DNA of 64,000 nt from Conoideocrella luteorostrata (lineage: Eukaryota > Ascomycota > Sordariomycetes > Hypocreales > Clavicipitaceae). A program made the position numbers and the translations under genes. The stretch lies in assembly GCA_032433595.1 (NCBI GenBank), contig JASWJB010000062.1, positions 102,573 through 166,572 on the forward strand, given 5' to 3'. Below are positions 22,359 to 35,001 of this stretch, piece by piece; within the stretch, counting starts at the first letter, position 1; each line of letters starts with the position of its first letter. Below the pieces are notes generated by a model. That model was given only the letters and a program-made list of their open reading frames with translations, was not told the DNA's origin and made no database searches.

Positions 22359-25300
22359 TTAAACATCCATATATGCGCCATTAGTCATTTCATTCAGAAT
22401 ATCCCTCGTAACCAGCTTCCCTTTCAATAACGCCCTCTCCCCAATCCTCGCTTTCTTTGGTGATGGCCTACGATTCTCTTTGCCAGCAGCAGTGCTAAAC
22501 ACTCCCTTCTTCGGCACTTGTGCAGGAGACTTCTTCGTCTTTGGCGATGGGCCAGCAGTCAAAGGTGTGCCAAGATCTTCAAACTGATGACTTTCCATGG
22601 CATCACCGGGCAAGTTATATATCCAGTCCCGTTCTTCCATCAAAGATATAAATCGACTAAGCATATTCTCCTTCCCGCTGTGTTTCAATGTATTCATACT
22701 CCCCACAACGAGCAGCTTTGTCTTGGCTCGCGTGAAAGCCACATTGATCCTCCTCCAATCCTTGAGCAAATCTCCAATATTGCATGCTTCGTTGCTTCGG
22801 ACTAGACTAAGAACAATGACTTCCTTGTCACGTCCTTGAAAGCGGTCTGTAGTGTGCATTTCAACCCCGGCATAGACCTTCAGTTTTTCCTTCAAGAGAA
22901 ATAGTTGGGCTCGGTAATGAGTCATGACACCAACCTCGGATGCTGGAACTCCTATAGTGAGTAGACTCTCTACCAGTTGTGCCACAATCCGAACTTCTGC
23001 TGAGTTCACTATTCGCTTCCCCTGAGCTTCCTCTCGAACAATAGGATGGATAGTATCCGTGTTGACGAAACGAACCCGAGTCTCACTCTCCAACAGGTCA
23101 TACAGCCAGCATCGAGAGGAGCCAGCTCCAGTGCAAATGGACCGTGGGGTGTTAAGGCGGCCTAAAGATGAGGCGTTATAGTGAACTTGGCTGAGAGCAT
23201 TCATGTTGGGAATGGGGAGTTTTTTCCGCCGCAGCGATTCTGTTCCGCATCGAAGCTTACCCTCATAGATCAAAGTGTTGCTAAGAGTCATGATGTCCTC
23301 ACACATCCGATATTGATGCTCAAGGTTGACAACGGCTTCCGGATGAGCATCAGAAAGAAGCTTGAATAAACTTACGTCCAGACCACCCTCTCGAGCTTCT
23401 TCGTTCCGCACGACTGGAGGCAACTGGTTATGGTCTCCCACAAGGACGAAGGAGCTCGCCATACGGATTGGCCCGGCGCAAATAGGAAGTGTAATTTGTG
23501 ATGCTTCATCCACGATACAGTAATCAAATGACCGCTCAAGGAACACGGGGTGGTTGATGCCCAAGCAAGTTGTTGCGACTATAGGGGTGCCATGCCAAGC
23601 TTCTTTGATCTCCTCAAAAGTTTTCTTCGGCTGGCCTGCAAGGTGAGCAAAGTCCTGGACGTCTGGGTGTACTTTTGCTGGCGCCCCCAGGCGCAAAATA
23701 GGAATCTTGTCCGACTTGAGTTTCAACAAGATATTGTCAACTGCCGTGTGGGTATGTGATGTGAGTAGAACGGTTTTGCCTTGAGATACCAGGGCTCGAA
23801 TAATATGTGCAATTGTTGTAGTCTTGCCGGTTCCAGGCATGCCGAGAACCAACGAGTAGTCTTGCGTGCTCATGACCTTCTCGATGGCTCTTCTTTGATC
23901 GATATTGAGGCTCTCCCCGTCTGTAACCGTGTACTGAGTTGGTGCTGTTTTAAATCTTGGTGGTGCAAGATCAACAATAAGACGCCGAATTTGACTTGCT
24001 GCAGGAGCGTCGTTTGCCATCATTTGGACGAGATTATTCCTGACAGTAGCCATGCCATTACTGAATTCGTCCTGGTCTAGACGGTAGCGAACTGGAGGTT
24101 CCTTGATTTTCCCCTGTGTTTGAGCCGGGCTCGCACCCTCGTGTGCCACCTCCATGATGCTGGCAAACACCTGATTGTCTGTTTTGTCAAAACCAGGCTG
24201 CCGAATTCGTGTATTGTGAAGCCGCCTGTCGACTGCCACGCTGATTCTTTGCTTGCGAATAGCTGTAACATATCCGATAGCTAAAGCAAAGTGACCTTCT
24301 TCATCCGACACAACTATGGGTTCGCCTGTGGTTAACTCCGATTCCAAAAATGAGAAACCAGGTTGATGGTTTCGCTTGATAAATGTGTAATAGAATCTGT
24401 TGATGCGTGGGCTGTCTGTGTCGACCGATGCAGATCCTTCTTCGATGATGACATCAGAGAAACATCTAGATCGTTTTTCACGCTGGGTGCTCGTCATAGT
24501 CCACAACTCTCGCTTCGTTTTCTGACTCTCCTTCTCTTCCTTTGTGAGGAGGTTTTCCCACTTGACAAAGAACTCCTGGTGGGCTGGGGTCAAGTGTCTA
24601 ACAAGCTCATCGAACTTCTCATTCATGCCACTTGACTCACCGTCGCCGTTATCTGCCAAGCGGTGATAAGTGAAACATGAAGTTTTAGCATAGCACTTGC
24701 CACACATGTGTTTGCTCTTCAGCATGGGAGGCAGTTGAACACTCCTCTCGCGAATATAACAAGCTAACTGATTTCGTTGCAGAATCATGTGTCGTAGTTC
24801 GTGTTGAATCGCGGGTATTCGCATGATCTTTGACGTTTCCATATAATACAGAACTCCATATGCGATGTCGATGTCGTACCGATCAGATAACAGCAACGTA
24901 TAAAGTGCCGTCTGAGCCATGTGATTACTATTAGTATGTTTGCCGGTTTTCACTTCGAATGGGACCGTTAAAGTTCGTGTCTGCTTTCCATCTGTCATGG
25001 CAACTTCCACAGTGGCGTCAATATTGCCTTTTAAACCATACATCGGCGACCAAACATGCTCTTCGACATCAAGCAGCTTCGTGATGGCCATGTTTGCCTT
25101 TTTCCCATTACGATCTTCCACAATCGCATCTGCCTGTGGCTGCGACGACACGAAAGATTTGGCCCAGTAGCTCAACTCTGTCATTTTGGACAGCAGATGT
25201 TCCTTGGCACTTGGAAGGCCAACCTTGATAGTGTATAGATTTTCCACATGCTTTTCAATTATGCGGTCAATGATACCGGCAAGAAATGACAAGTCCCATT

Positions 25301-27297
25301 TGTTAACCAGGAGCGCTTCCTGGAAAATCTCGTGCAGCATTGTGCCATAGACCAAAGGGGGTGAAGCTTCACTCGTTGCTTTCACTCGGTCTTGAAGCAC
25401 AGCTCGACGCATACAACCAAAAGAATCGGCAACAACTGTGGACGATATTAACTGATCCGGATGTAAAATTAAAAGGTTCTGAGAATCATCGATGATACAC
25501 TGCCCACGCGGCGAAAATGTCCCAATGACGTGAACATAAGAATCAGTGTGGGCAGGGGTATCGAACCAGGCACCTCGTAGATGCACAGTCCTAGTGATTT
25601 TGGAATTATCCGCTTGAATGATAAGAATCTAAGCATTATTAGTACAATCTCAACGCTAATTGGATCGATTCAACAAACCTTCTCTGGTCGCGTGACTCCA
25701 TATTTGTCAACGAAATTGCTGTCCAGAACGCTAGTCACTAAGTATCGTTGAATCGTTTTTGCTTTTTGTTTGCTCTACCCTCGTTTAGTAAATGGAGCAC
25801 TGCGATAACCTCGCGATACTATGACGTACACTTTCAGACGGCGTGCCCAGTTGTTGTACCGACTGCGTTGCGGCCAGTTCCACGGCATCGAAATCGATGT
25901 CGCCATCAAAGTCATCGCCAAATTCGGTTCCCGGGCTCTCCTGGGGCTTGGCGGCTTGGAAATCGCCAGAGCCATGTTTCCTAGGGGTGTGGACTTCCGG
26001 TCCAGGTTTTCGTGGCTGCGCGACATTGTCAAAGACAGAGTCGTCAAAGTCGTCAAAATCTTCTACTCCTTCTGTTGTATCTGCTGGCTGTCTTTGCAGT
26101 GTGATTCTCTCAGTTGCCTGTAGACCATTGCTGTCGGGAATGGGAGTATTTGTTGGGCCTGTATGCTGTAGACTTGCCTCCAATTCCATGAATGCATCGT
26201 CGTCAAATTCATCATCGCCATAGTCAGAAGATGACTGCACAGCTGATGATGCCGCTGTTGTACAGCACGGCGTTTCCATTTCTTTCGGGGAGAGTCTCCG
26301 TTTCTTTGGAGACGGCGATTGAATCAAATGCCCCTGAGAGCGGCCAGGACTTGGTTCATGGATACTGCTGGTGACGGTGTCGAGCAAGGCAGTGACGAGT
26401 GAAGATTTTGATGCTGCCTCCATTTCCCGTTGCTGGCTACTGCTTTGACTGCCAGATTTAGACCTCTCAACCTTTCTCCGCTTTGGCCAGTTCAAGCCAC
26501 AGCTGATGGTTCTTCGCAAGCTCGCGTCTTGATATCGTCGACCAGAGTCTTTCAAGGGTTTCGGGGACGACGAGATCATAAGCTGTGCCAAGGCGGGGTT
26601 CACTGCGCCTGTTGGTGTCTTCATATTATCAGGTCCATTCATCGAGTATCGATCCCAAAGTTCCAAGGTCGGGTCGGCATGTGGCGATCTCAAGGCTTTT
26701 GTTAACTTTTGAACGTTCACCGCAGGCACATTGCCACTTTCAGCCGCAGGTGAAGAGGTCGGAGACGAGCTTCTCGCGCGCTTTTTACTTTTCCGAGACA
26801 ACATCGGGGAGAGAGCTGCGGCATAGAGTGCATCTTGCTTATTGTCCCACATCAGTTTGTCGTTCGGCGAGGTGTCGTCCTGGTCTGCGGGCGCGCCATT
26901 CGGCTCGAGCAAGTCTCGCCAGTTCAGTCGCGTCACGGGGGTCACGGCTGTGGATGCACTTGGGGCTACTGAAGCTGACACATTTCCGGGCTTGGTAGGA
27001 GTGTCTCCTCCAGCCTCCTCCGGTATCGAGATTGTGGTGTCATTTTCACCTGATTTGTACTGGAATCTGTTCAGTTTGTTTTTTGTTGTGTCGGATACGG
27101 GCGGCAGGTATTGGCTCCTTTGTCCATGTAAGTTGGCAGGATGGCTATGTGATCGTTGCCACGGGCTGCGATTCTGTGCAAAACGTTAGTCAGTCTTGGT
27201 AAAAACCTGGAGACGCACCGCACATCGTAAATACGATCGACGGTCGACTTACCGTGGAATAGCCCACACGCTCAGAGTATGACTTCTGTAGCGGCAT
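22359..27297 (-). CDS. DNA2: DNA replication helicase/nuclease DNA2
   Basis: DNA2 cleaves 5' flaps during Okazaki-fragment maturation and resects double-strand breaks; it joins an Fe-S nuclease to an SF1B helicase. Model: 27297-27253, 27173-25830, 25774-25679 and 25628-22359, 1584 aa. The N-terminus (about 1-460) is disordered with acidic DDFDDFD patches; KNKLNRFQYKSG is near the start. The DNA2 core begins QRYLVTSVLD..ILIIQADNSK. Fe-S cysteines: SFGCMRRA (about 566) and MCGKCYAKTSC (about 803-812). Helicase motifs: Walker A GMPGTGKTTT (about 1090), VDEASQ (about 1200), VGDHNQLPPVV, LEHQYRM, TDRFQGRDKEVIVLS and NVAFTRAKTKLLVVG. The 45-nt first exon and 96-nt third exon were placed by splice signals and frame. 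The gene diverges from its neighbour at 27708, with an MCB box between. Its 3' end lies 115 bp from the ArAE gene. Confidence 0.95.
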
Positions 27298-27707
27298 TAT
27301 TGGGAGCGGTCTTTGTTTCTATCAGATCATTTCAAGTCTTGGCTCCGAAAAGGACATCGAAAAAGACGAATTGGACATGCGGGGACTAGATCCAAAGTCA
27401 TGAGCTCCAGCACAAAACAACATCTTCCCACCCAAGGGAGTGACAGCGCTGGGAAGACGCGTTTAGCCGCCAGATCGCGCCTCGAACCCCGCCAGTCTCG
27501 CGATCCCTGTCAGTGCCCGTCCAGAGCTCTCCACCCAGCAACCAACTCACGACTGATCACGTAAGCGCATGCCACTATCCACTTGCGTCATAACCATCCG
27601 TTTCGTCTAACGTCAATTGAGCCGAGTTACCAGCTCAACCTTATACTAGCCTTTTTCTTCATTGTGAGAAAATTTTCCAAAATTTTGTGAATTAGAATTT
27701 TCTCGCC
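27298..27707. promoter_or_regulatory. divergent promoter of DNA2 and unknown gene
   Basis: 410 bp between two divergent starts, containing the ACGCGT box noted separately and an A/T-rich stretch (27655-27700) just before the plus-strand ATG. Confidence 0.55.
27457..27462. promoter_or_regulatory. MCB box ACGCGT
   Basis: An exact MluI cell-cycle box 160 bp upstream of the DNA2 ATG. MBF (Mbp1/Swi6 type) uses ACGCGT to drive S-phase genes in yeasts. A six-base match can be chance; its place before a replication gene is the reason to list it. Confidence 0.4.
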
Positions 27708-28898
27708 ATGGAGAAGCCAAACGAAGGGGATGCCAGTCCCCAACGTATGTCCAGGGAAGAGTACTCCCGCAACGTCCGAACAGCCATTGAAGAACGACGG
27801 CGTCAAGCCATGCTGAACCGGCAGCGGTATCAACCCCAAATTCACGAACAAATTCAGAGACTCTTTTCAGATTATGAAGCACCGTTCTACGCTCGAATGC
27901 GTGGATTTGGCCGTACACAGACTCTCGCATTAGCTGAGTCCACAGTCTTGGGCTTAGCTGCTGGCACAGACCGAAAATTGAGCGATACAGAAACGCAAGC
28001 GCTGACCGAGATTTTTTTGTCCAGCGTTCACAATATGTTAGCATGGAAATGGGTCATGACCGGCCTTGCAGCATACATGACATACCGCGGGCGCCGGACT
28101 ATGCGTTTTCCCTTCTTCAAGCCAGTCGTCACGGGAGGTAGATTCGACCCGGCCACTGGAGGTCCCCAAGTTCGCATCATGTGGCATACCGCTCGCTTCG
28201 CCGCGTACTACGGTGCTTTCTGGCTTATCGGAGAGCCAATGTTCCAAGGTGGTAATTTTATCAGACAGAGTTACGCTATGCAAGGAGATGTGCGGCTGGG
28301 CCATCTTCTGCGGGAAGGAAGTGAGCATACTGATGATCCTCTGAGTACCGTTCAAGGCTCAAATAGCCATCAGTATGGCAACGAATGGACACCTGAATCT
28401 CAGCAAGACTATTCTTCACAATCCAATGGGAGCTATCAATCAACTACTCAAGCGGTTCAGGCACAGACGCAACAAACGTGGAGCTCCCTGCGCCGCTCAG
28501 AGCCCTCTCAGCAGTCTGCCACAAATGCCTGGGGCGATGATGATGATTTTGATGACGCATCTCCCAAAGCACCATCGCCAGTTTCACGGCATGAATCTTC
28601 ACGAGATCAAAGTGGCTCCGCTTGGGACCGTGTTAGACAACAAGCTCAGTATTCGCCGCAGCGAGACCGTCCTCAGAGTTCAAAGACGTGGGAAGCTTCT
28701 CAAGGCGCAACCGGCGGCTGGGGTGCTGACAGTAACACCAGTAAGCAGTATGGCGGATCCAAAGATGGATTTGCTTACTCACGTGAGGATGAGGAGAGGT
28801 CTCTGGCCAAAAGCCAAGCGCAGAAGGATTTCGACCAATTGTTAGAGAGAGAGCGAAGAGGGGCAGACCCGGAGCGTGGCTCTTGGGGCAAGCGGTAA
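27708..28898 (+). CDS. conserved-looking membrane protein of unknown function
   Basis: Single-exon gene, 396 aa. I do not recognise the family. The N-terminal 230 residues look folded: a charged helix (SREEYSRNVRTAIEERRRQA), a segment around YEAPFYARMRGFGRTQTLAL, and two hydrophobic stretches likely to span or enter a membrane (MLAWKWVMTGLAAYMTY, about residues 110-127, and FAAYYGAFWLIGEPMF, about 163-180). The second half is low-complexity Gln/Ser/Asp-rich (repeated QQ, SSQ, DDDDFDDA), and the protein ends in a charged coil (EDEERSLAKSQAQKDFDQLL). The start ATG is the first in the frame after an A/T-rich leader. It shares a promoter region with DNA2. Overlapping plus and minus frames at 28038-28845 are shadows. 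Confidence 0.75.
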   Translation: MEKPNEGDASPQRMSREEYSRNVRTAIEERRRQAMLNRQRYQPQIHEQIQRLFSDYEAPFYARMRGFGRTQTLALAESTVLGLAAGTDRKLSDTETQALTEIFLSSVHNMLAWKWVMTGLAAYMTYRGRRTMRFPFFKPVVTGGRFDPATGGPQVRIMWHTARFAAYYGAFWLIGEPMFQGGNFIRQSYAMQGDVRLGHLLREGSEHTDDPLSTVQGSNSHQYGNEWTPESQQDYSSQSNGSYQSTTQAVQAQTQQTWSSLRRSEPSQQSATNAWGDDDDFDDASPKAPSPVSRHESSRDQSGSAWDRVRQQAQYSPQRDRPQSSKTWEASQGATGGWGADSNTSKQYGGSKDGFAYSREDEERSLAKSQAQKDFDQLLERERRGADPERGSWGKR

Positions 28899-29178
28899 TA
28901 ATTGTATCTTCGAGAGGAAACCCCAGGCATACAAATGTCGTGGCTGTCTCGAAGCTCGTTTCATCAATGTATACTAGGGAATATATTCCATTTCACAGCA
29001 TGACTTTCCTTTTACGGACAAGGCTTACATAGCCAAAGTTAAAACGCAATCAACAAATTTGATCCCTGGACCCATAATGCGGCGAGCGATCAAGCAACTC
29101 ATAACTTATCCTAGCTGTCAATCAAAATGTGAAATTTCATTATACGTCCTCTATCCAGCAGCATCACACGACTTGTTT
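28899..29178. other. convergent 3' region
   Basis: Short A/T-rich space between the unknown membrane protein gene and the Aim21-like gene. It holds both 3' UTRs. Confidence 0.5.
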
Positions 29179-31969
29179 CTAAGCCTTGACATCCTCATGT
29201 ATCTCTACCGGATCAACTTCGTTATCACTCTTCTTGACAGTGGTTTCAAGTATGCTTTCACCAGCAGTGTTTGCTGCCAAAGTCAGATCTTCCACTGCAT
29301 GTGGCGCAGGGTCGTGCTTCACATCTTCCTTGGATTCTGAAGTCTTCACTAGCTCGTCGGGGGCTACAGCTGGCTTCCTCGCCACTGGCACAGTTCCTGA
29401 GACGGGTTCTGAAGCTGCCGGCTGCAAGTCTTCCGCCGGTTCTACCTGTTTTGCGGCGGCAGACTCAGTTAGTTTCGGAGTTGAGGCAGGCTCAACTGGT
29501 TTCAGGTCATCCTCAGAGATATGATCTTGCCGGTCGGCGAATGCAAAATCTCCATGTTCGGGTTCAACAGACCAAACAGTCTGTGGCATTGAAAATGAGA
29601 GCACTGGAGTGGTCTTGGCGATTTCAGATGATGCTGCACCAACAGGACTTTTAGCGGGAGCACGTCGTTGTGGGCCACGAGCACGACCCTTCCGGGCATC
29701 CGACAAAGGAGCCTTTTCTTTCTCCTCGACGAGCTCCTCTTCTTTGGGCTCATCTTTTTTGACGCCTTGTGGCCCAAGCTGCAGTCGTTTATTCAGATCA
29801 CTCATGAAACCTGCCTGCAAAGCTGCGATCTTGCCGCCGGCGGGGCGGCTAGGAACTGGTGGCTTAGTCTTCGACACACCATCATCCTTGGAGTCTCCCG
29901 ACGAACTCTTAGTGGGTCGAGGAGGGATTGAAGGCTTGGGTCTATCAGAGATTGGCGGTCGTTGCTTGGCATCATCGTCTCCGCTGTTCTGTCTTGCCGC
30001 TGGTCTCCCGGGGACAACTGGTCGTTCAGGAGACAATGAGGCCTTCTTCGCGGGTCTAGCTGGAATCTCCGGCTTGCTCTGCTCCACTGGTGAAGCAGAT
30101 ACCTCGGCCTCATGGTAATAGCTTTCAGGGGCATCTTCCCAAATGTCTCGGCTTGGGAAACGTTTGCTACTGCTGGATGTCGGTCTTTCAGATTGCAAGT
30201 GAGGCTGGTGACCAATCCAAGACGGCTTGGAATCTTGCAAAGGTAAGAAGGTATTCGTGCGACCATTGGCCTCCTTCTCTGCAAGCTGTTCTTGATAGAG
30301 GGCAAAAGCTTGAGCTGGGGTGATTGGACGATCAGCGTAGTATGCAGACGATCGTCGTCGTTCCGGCTCAGGAACATCGGGAGTAGACACCTCCGCAGTA
30401 AAGTGAACGCTGTTTGGAGCATCCTCCCAAATGTCCTTGCTTGGGAAATGATTTCGCTCGCAAACCTCCTCAGCCGGTTCTTGGATCGTCACTTTGGCTT
30501 CCTTCCCCTCTTCAGGGAAAAGAGGATCGTATTCCTCTACATCTTCCAGGTGTGTGTGTTTGTGGTCTTGCTGCTGAGAGGGGTGGTGCTGATTTCTGGG
30601 TCGGCTAGCAGGTCGACTGGGAGTATCTTCTGCGTCGTATGAACTTCCACGACGTTCCAGGTGTGGGCGAATTGCGGGCTTGTGCATTCGAGGGTTGGGA
30701 TCCTTGCCTACTTCGTCTGAGGCTAGAATAGGCGCAATATAGTCTTCAGCCTCGACATGATCCTTATCATCTCCATAAGAATAAAACTCGGGGTTTTTGC
30801 CATCGTCAACGTGAATACCTTGGTCATCCTCAGATGGTCCACGCTGGTAAGTGCCGGAAGCTGCGGAATCTTTTGGCGCAGCGATAGAGGAGGGTCTTGA
30901 CGAGGAGATGCGGGACGTGTACTTCTCAGTAGCCTCAAAAGCAACATCATCTGTGGGAGTACCACGAAGCTCAGCTGACCCTAGTCAATAATTAGCAAGC
31001 AAATTTGTTTCTGAGATCCAAAGTCAGTTTGCCCTTACCAGTGAGAGCCTGGCGAGAAGGCGTGTCTCTAACAAGCCTGTTCAGGTCGGAACTGCTCATG
31101 GCGAAATCGTTCTGACGTTCGTGGTGAGGAGTGTGCTTCTCCCGTTGAAGAGCTTCGGGATGCTTCTGATAGTAAGCCTTTTCAAGTTTGTCCTGCGGTG
31201 CCACTCCATGTCCATGAAGGCCATAGCTGCCCGGGGGCAAGCTACGGGCGCTAAGCTTTCGGGCATGATGCTTCTTGGGGGTTTCGGCGCCAGGTCCCGG
31301 GGAGGGTGCCTGCACATCACCAAGGTGCTTGTTCATGGGAACTCGCTGGCCAATTTCAGGGATTCCGTGATCTTCGTCAGTGTGATTCCCCTGGTCGCTA
31401 TGAGCAGAATAACTGCTTTCGGGCCTCTTTCGCATAGAGCCACGGGAAATAGCCCTTTCCTCACCATTACTAGGTTGGCCGATGCCAAAGGAGGCTGCCC
31501 TATCAGAATCAGTGCGGGTCACGGCCATAACTTGCTGTTTAGCGCTTGAAGCGGGCAGCGATGGCTTTGGCGCATGGAGCTTCAAACTTTCATCTACCAG
31601 GCGAGTCTGTTCAGGGGCAGATGGTCGACGCTCATCATGAGCCAATTCGCTGGCCACGGCACCGTATTCCATGCCCTCTTCGCCAACAGAGGGCATGTCA
31701 ACGCTGCGAGACCGTTCGATGGGGTCGTTCGAGCGCTGTTTCTGTGCATGGCGCTTGCTCAATCCGTTATCAACACCTTCGTGGGGTATGCCCTGCATGA
31801 GTGGCGACTGTGCAAATCGATCGCGGGCGGGGGAGACAGATCGGTCGAGATGTTTATTGACAGGACGAGGAGGCACCTGGGGCATAAGACCTCCGGACGC
31901 ATCTTTGTCCGACGACCTAGAAGGACGAGGAGGAACAACCGGCGTCTGGGCCATTGGTGCTGCTGACAT
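29179..31969 (-). CDS. AIM21: Aim21-like cortical actin-patch protein
   Basis: Resembles the Aim21 family (PF11489, formerly DUF3210), proline-rich proteins of actin patches that regulate barbed-end assembly. Model: exons 31969-31039 and 30980-29179, 910 aa. The intron 31038-30981 has a GTAAGG donor and TGCTAAT/TTGACTAG end. Nearly the whole protein is disordered. Several polyproline SH3 ligands are visible (VVPPRPSRSS, MPQVPPRPVNK, IPARPAKK, IPPRPTKSS, PPVPSRPAGG). Two copies of a DIWEDAP motif (SKDIWEDAPNSVHF and SRDIWEDAPESYYH) match the repeated acidic WED motif of the family. GGKIAALQAGFMSDLNKRLQ is the conserved capping-protein-type segment. In-frame sequence upstream of 31969 lacks an ATG. 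A CAG acceptor near 32046 suggests an intron in the 5' UTR. Confidence 0.82.
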
Positions 31970-33775
31970 TCTGGCTCTTGTGGGAGGTGGTCGCACGAAA
32001 GGATGTGTGGTACCACGACGGTCAAAAGAAAGAGAGTTTGTATGTCTGCAATTGAAAAACCAATGCAGCCAGAAGGTTAAGTAATAATTACAGACGGCGG
32101 GGGTCTATAGAAGAAACATGCCTGTTGATAAGCAAAGGGAGGATAATTAGCGTTTTGAGTCACTATATTGCGGTCAACGCTGAACAAATCTGACCGGCCG
32201 GGCTGGGAGGTCACTGATAAAGACTGGGTACGTTGACTCGTTCTGCCAGATAAGCAAAGCCACAAGGAATATACGCGCAGCGTTGCGAGTCTTTTTTTAG
32301 ACTTGTCTTCCATGCCATTGCGTTTGATCTGCATAATGAACAAGCTCTGGTCTTGAGCCAGAGTGGCCAGCCTGCACCACGAAACGTAAAACAACGCTTT
32401 TGCTGGTGCCAGGCACAGGGTGGGTTTTGTGACGGCAAGCAGCAGAGCAGCAGCACGTCATCGAAGGGGTGGAGGGCGATGAGGAGGGTTTTTTGAACTT
32501 ACAAGCTGTGCTCTGCAATTGATGCTTGAGATGGTATCAGATACCAGCGGATGGCCGTTACTACAACATGTATTTGTTTACAAAGGTGCGTACGACGGTT
32601 TTCAAAGTGAATTAAGCTTGCGGGCGTTGAAAATCGGCGGCTACCTCAATTATACCTTGAAGCACATCGAACCAGAACGTCAATGACCCTCCTGGTCTCT
32701 CCAAACCAGTTCTGGGCTGCGGCGTCACCAGACCAGGAGTCGATCCACTTACTGTGCGAAGTATTGGTTCAACACTATGTATTGTTGGGAGGAACCGCTC
32801 TTCCGGCCACTACGAATTTAGAACCTGCTTGTCTGAATATCTACGGAGTACTCCGTACCCTCAACTGTGTTTCAGCTGCCGCAAGTCAGGAGCGTCTATA
32901 CGTATACTCCATGCTTGTAGCAGGCAACTATGCTGTGACACGTCATGCCTACGCAGCGACGAGTCCTCACGAAGACAGAGCGAGCCCAACCGTAATCAAG
33001 AGAAGCTGCCAGCTGAGTTGGCACTATTTCCAACAAGTTATGTACTTACTACCCGGCCATGATCCTCCGTCCTGTTGGCTACATATCGCGGCTTCTTGCT
33101 CGGTACCCGCTTGAAAATCGTACCCCTGACCTGACCGCATGAGTAGGCACACAGTGCGTTTCCCCACACCTTCAACCCCACCCCAAATCCACCCTCGAAG
33201 TGATCGAGGGGCTGTGGCTGCAAGCGGTCTCTTGTCCAAACACTGTCGAGACTTGTCGGATGACCAGCAGAATTTTACTCGGGCGTTGTACGTGCATACC
33301 TAGTTAATTAAATAGACCGCATTAGCTGCGCAGTCTCAAGTTCCACGACAGCAGTGCCTAAATACAGAAAATAACTGCCGCTGAAGTGGCATTGACAATA
33401 TGTGGTACCGAGAGAAAACATGTGAAGCGAGCATGTATGTACTACGACTATTAGCTAGCTGCCTCCTCGCTGTGGTGAAAGGCTATGACGCCTGTGCACA
33501 GAACGCCTGTCGAACCTTACAGTGGGCTATGATAGCGGTATACACGGAGCGCCACGGCTGACTGGCCCCTGCATCAGCCAATGACGTGCTAAAGCGTCTC
33601 AATCTGAGCTATAGCAACCAAGAGAATTTCGATTACGCTGCACCGTGCATAATGCACTTCGTGGCTTCACCAAGTACATTGCTAACAGTTTTCGTCACAG
33701 CTCTACGTCTCCAAGTAGAATCGCCTCGGTTGATCTCGATCAACGGTTAGGCTGGCGCGTCGATCACATCATACT
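31970..33775. other. gene-free region with TACGGAGTA palindrome
   Basis: The first few hundred bases are probably the 5' leader (with intron) and promoter of the Aim21-like gene. Beyond that I see only short frames. A perfect 16 bp palindrome lies at 32842-32857. Confidence 0.5.
32842..32857. repeat. palindrome TACGGAGTACTCCGTA
   Basis: Two inverted, overlapping copies of the 9-mer TACGGAGTA. The same 9-mer recurs in other gene-free parts of the window (see findings). Confidence 0.7.
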
Positions 33776-33784
33776 TGGCAGCCA

Positions 33785-34014
33785 AGCGGGGGACAGTTTA
33801 ACTGAGCCATCGAGGTAGCATTTACTCCGCAAGAGATTAATGCCTTGGCGACCAAAAACAAGATTAAAAAAAAAACTATTGTATAGCTTAGATAGCTATT
33901 TAGGTAATAGATTTTATTAATAATAAGCTTTAATTGCATCTGTGGTGGGCGTTCGAATTGAAAGGATCAATTGGACAATATGGACGAAATGGCTCAGTTA
34001 AACTGTCCCCCGCA
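33785..34014. mobile_element. 230 bp MITE, Mutator-like
   Basis: Perfect 25 bp terminal inverted repeats at 33786-33810 and 33989-34013 (inner part GGGGGACAGTTTAACTGAGC and its complement) bound an A/T-rich core with no coding capacity. The element is flanked on both sides by the direct repeat TGGCAGCCA (33776-33784 and 34015-34023). A 9 bp target duplication is usual for Mutator-like elements, so this is probably a non-autonomous MULE MITE. Intact repeats and duplication suggest a fairly recent insertion. Confidence 0.82.
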
Positions 34015-34023
34015 TGGCAGCCA

Positions 34024-35001
34024 ACCTGTGAACATTTTTCTTGTTATTTTGTCATTCCGATGCTAGAATCGATTACCCCTCCACCTTAAGTATTAGGAAA
34101 TATTACACAGAAAAAACGCTGCCACCTAGGAAGTTGATGACATATTCCAACCAGACGGGTGGTGGACACATATCTAGTTTCTGCACAAAAGTTCTGTCGT
34201 ATAAAGAGTTCGGTTGAAGCCTCGAGTAAATCACCCCCGAGGTTTCATGCGTGTATATTTCACACAAAAGGAGACTCCTTCCGCGAATTTCCCAATATGT
34301 GATTACAGGAATTGCTCAATTACATCTCCTTCCTGACGTAACCACCCTTATCCAAGTCCTGGATAAATCAACTACCCACCCGTACGCTGCCGAGCAGAGC
34401 ACCGGACGCACCAACAGGATCCTCATAAGCTCCAGCTCAAACTCATGTTAAAGGATGGGCAGTCTACGGAGTACATAATGGTCCAATTTCACCGTACAAC
34501 TTAACTAATTCTCTGCCGTAAGCAGGATACTTGCCCGTTGCTTCGAAACGTTATTCATGCATCATTAAGCCTGTATCTTATGGCAAATTTCTATGATTTC
34601 GTGAACAAAATTAAGAGCCTTGCTAGTGGACATTAAGGCCTTTGATCAACATACAAGCAAGTCGGATTGCAAGTGTCCAACGCTGCATGATAGCTCATAA
34701 GCTGCGTTCATAATCAACCGAACCAAACATGCTAAGCTGTACTGAAGGGGCCCAAGGCTAAGCAGGCACATATGATGACAGACGCCAAATAATCCTGCCC
34801 TGCAACCAATCCGTCACATCCTTGGGAACCGGGCCAACCGAGATTCTATGTAGGTTGAATGCCCTCTTCGTCAAACCATCTCCTCTTCATCGTTATCCCG
34901 TATTTTTATCAGTTTCGGTACTAATGCCACCATGACTTGGCTTCCTGGCCTACCGGTTCAAGTGTTTGTGGTCCAAGGCAGCTTGAGGGATTGCTTGCGC
35001 C
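34024..35001. other. gene-free region
   Basis: A/T-rich DNA without a supported gene; one TACGGAGTA copy at 34465-34473. The last part is the 3' flank of TVP18. Confidence 0.5.
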
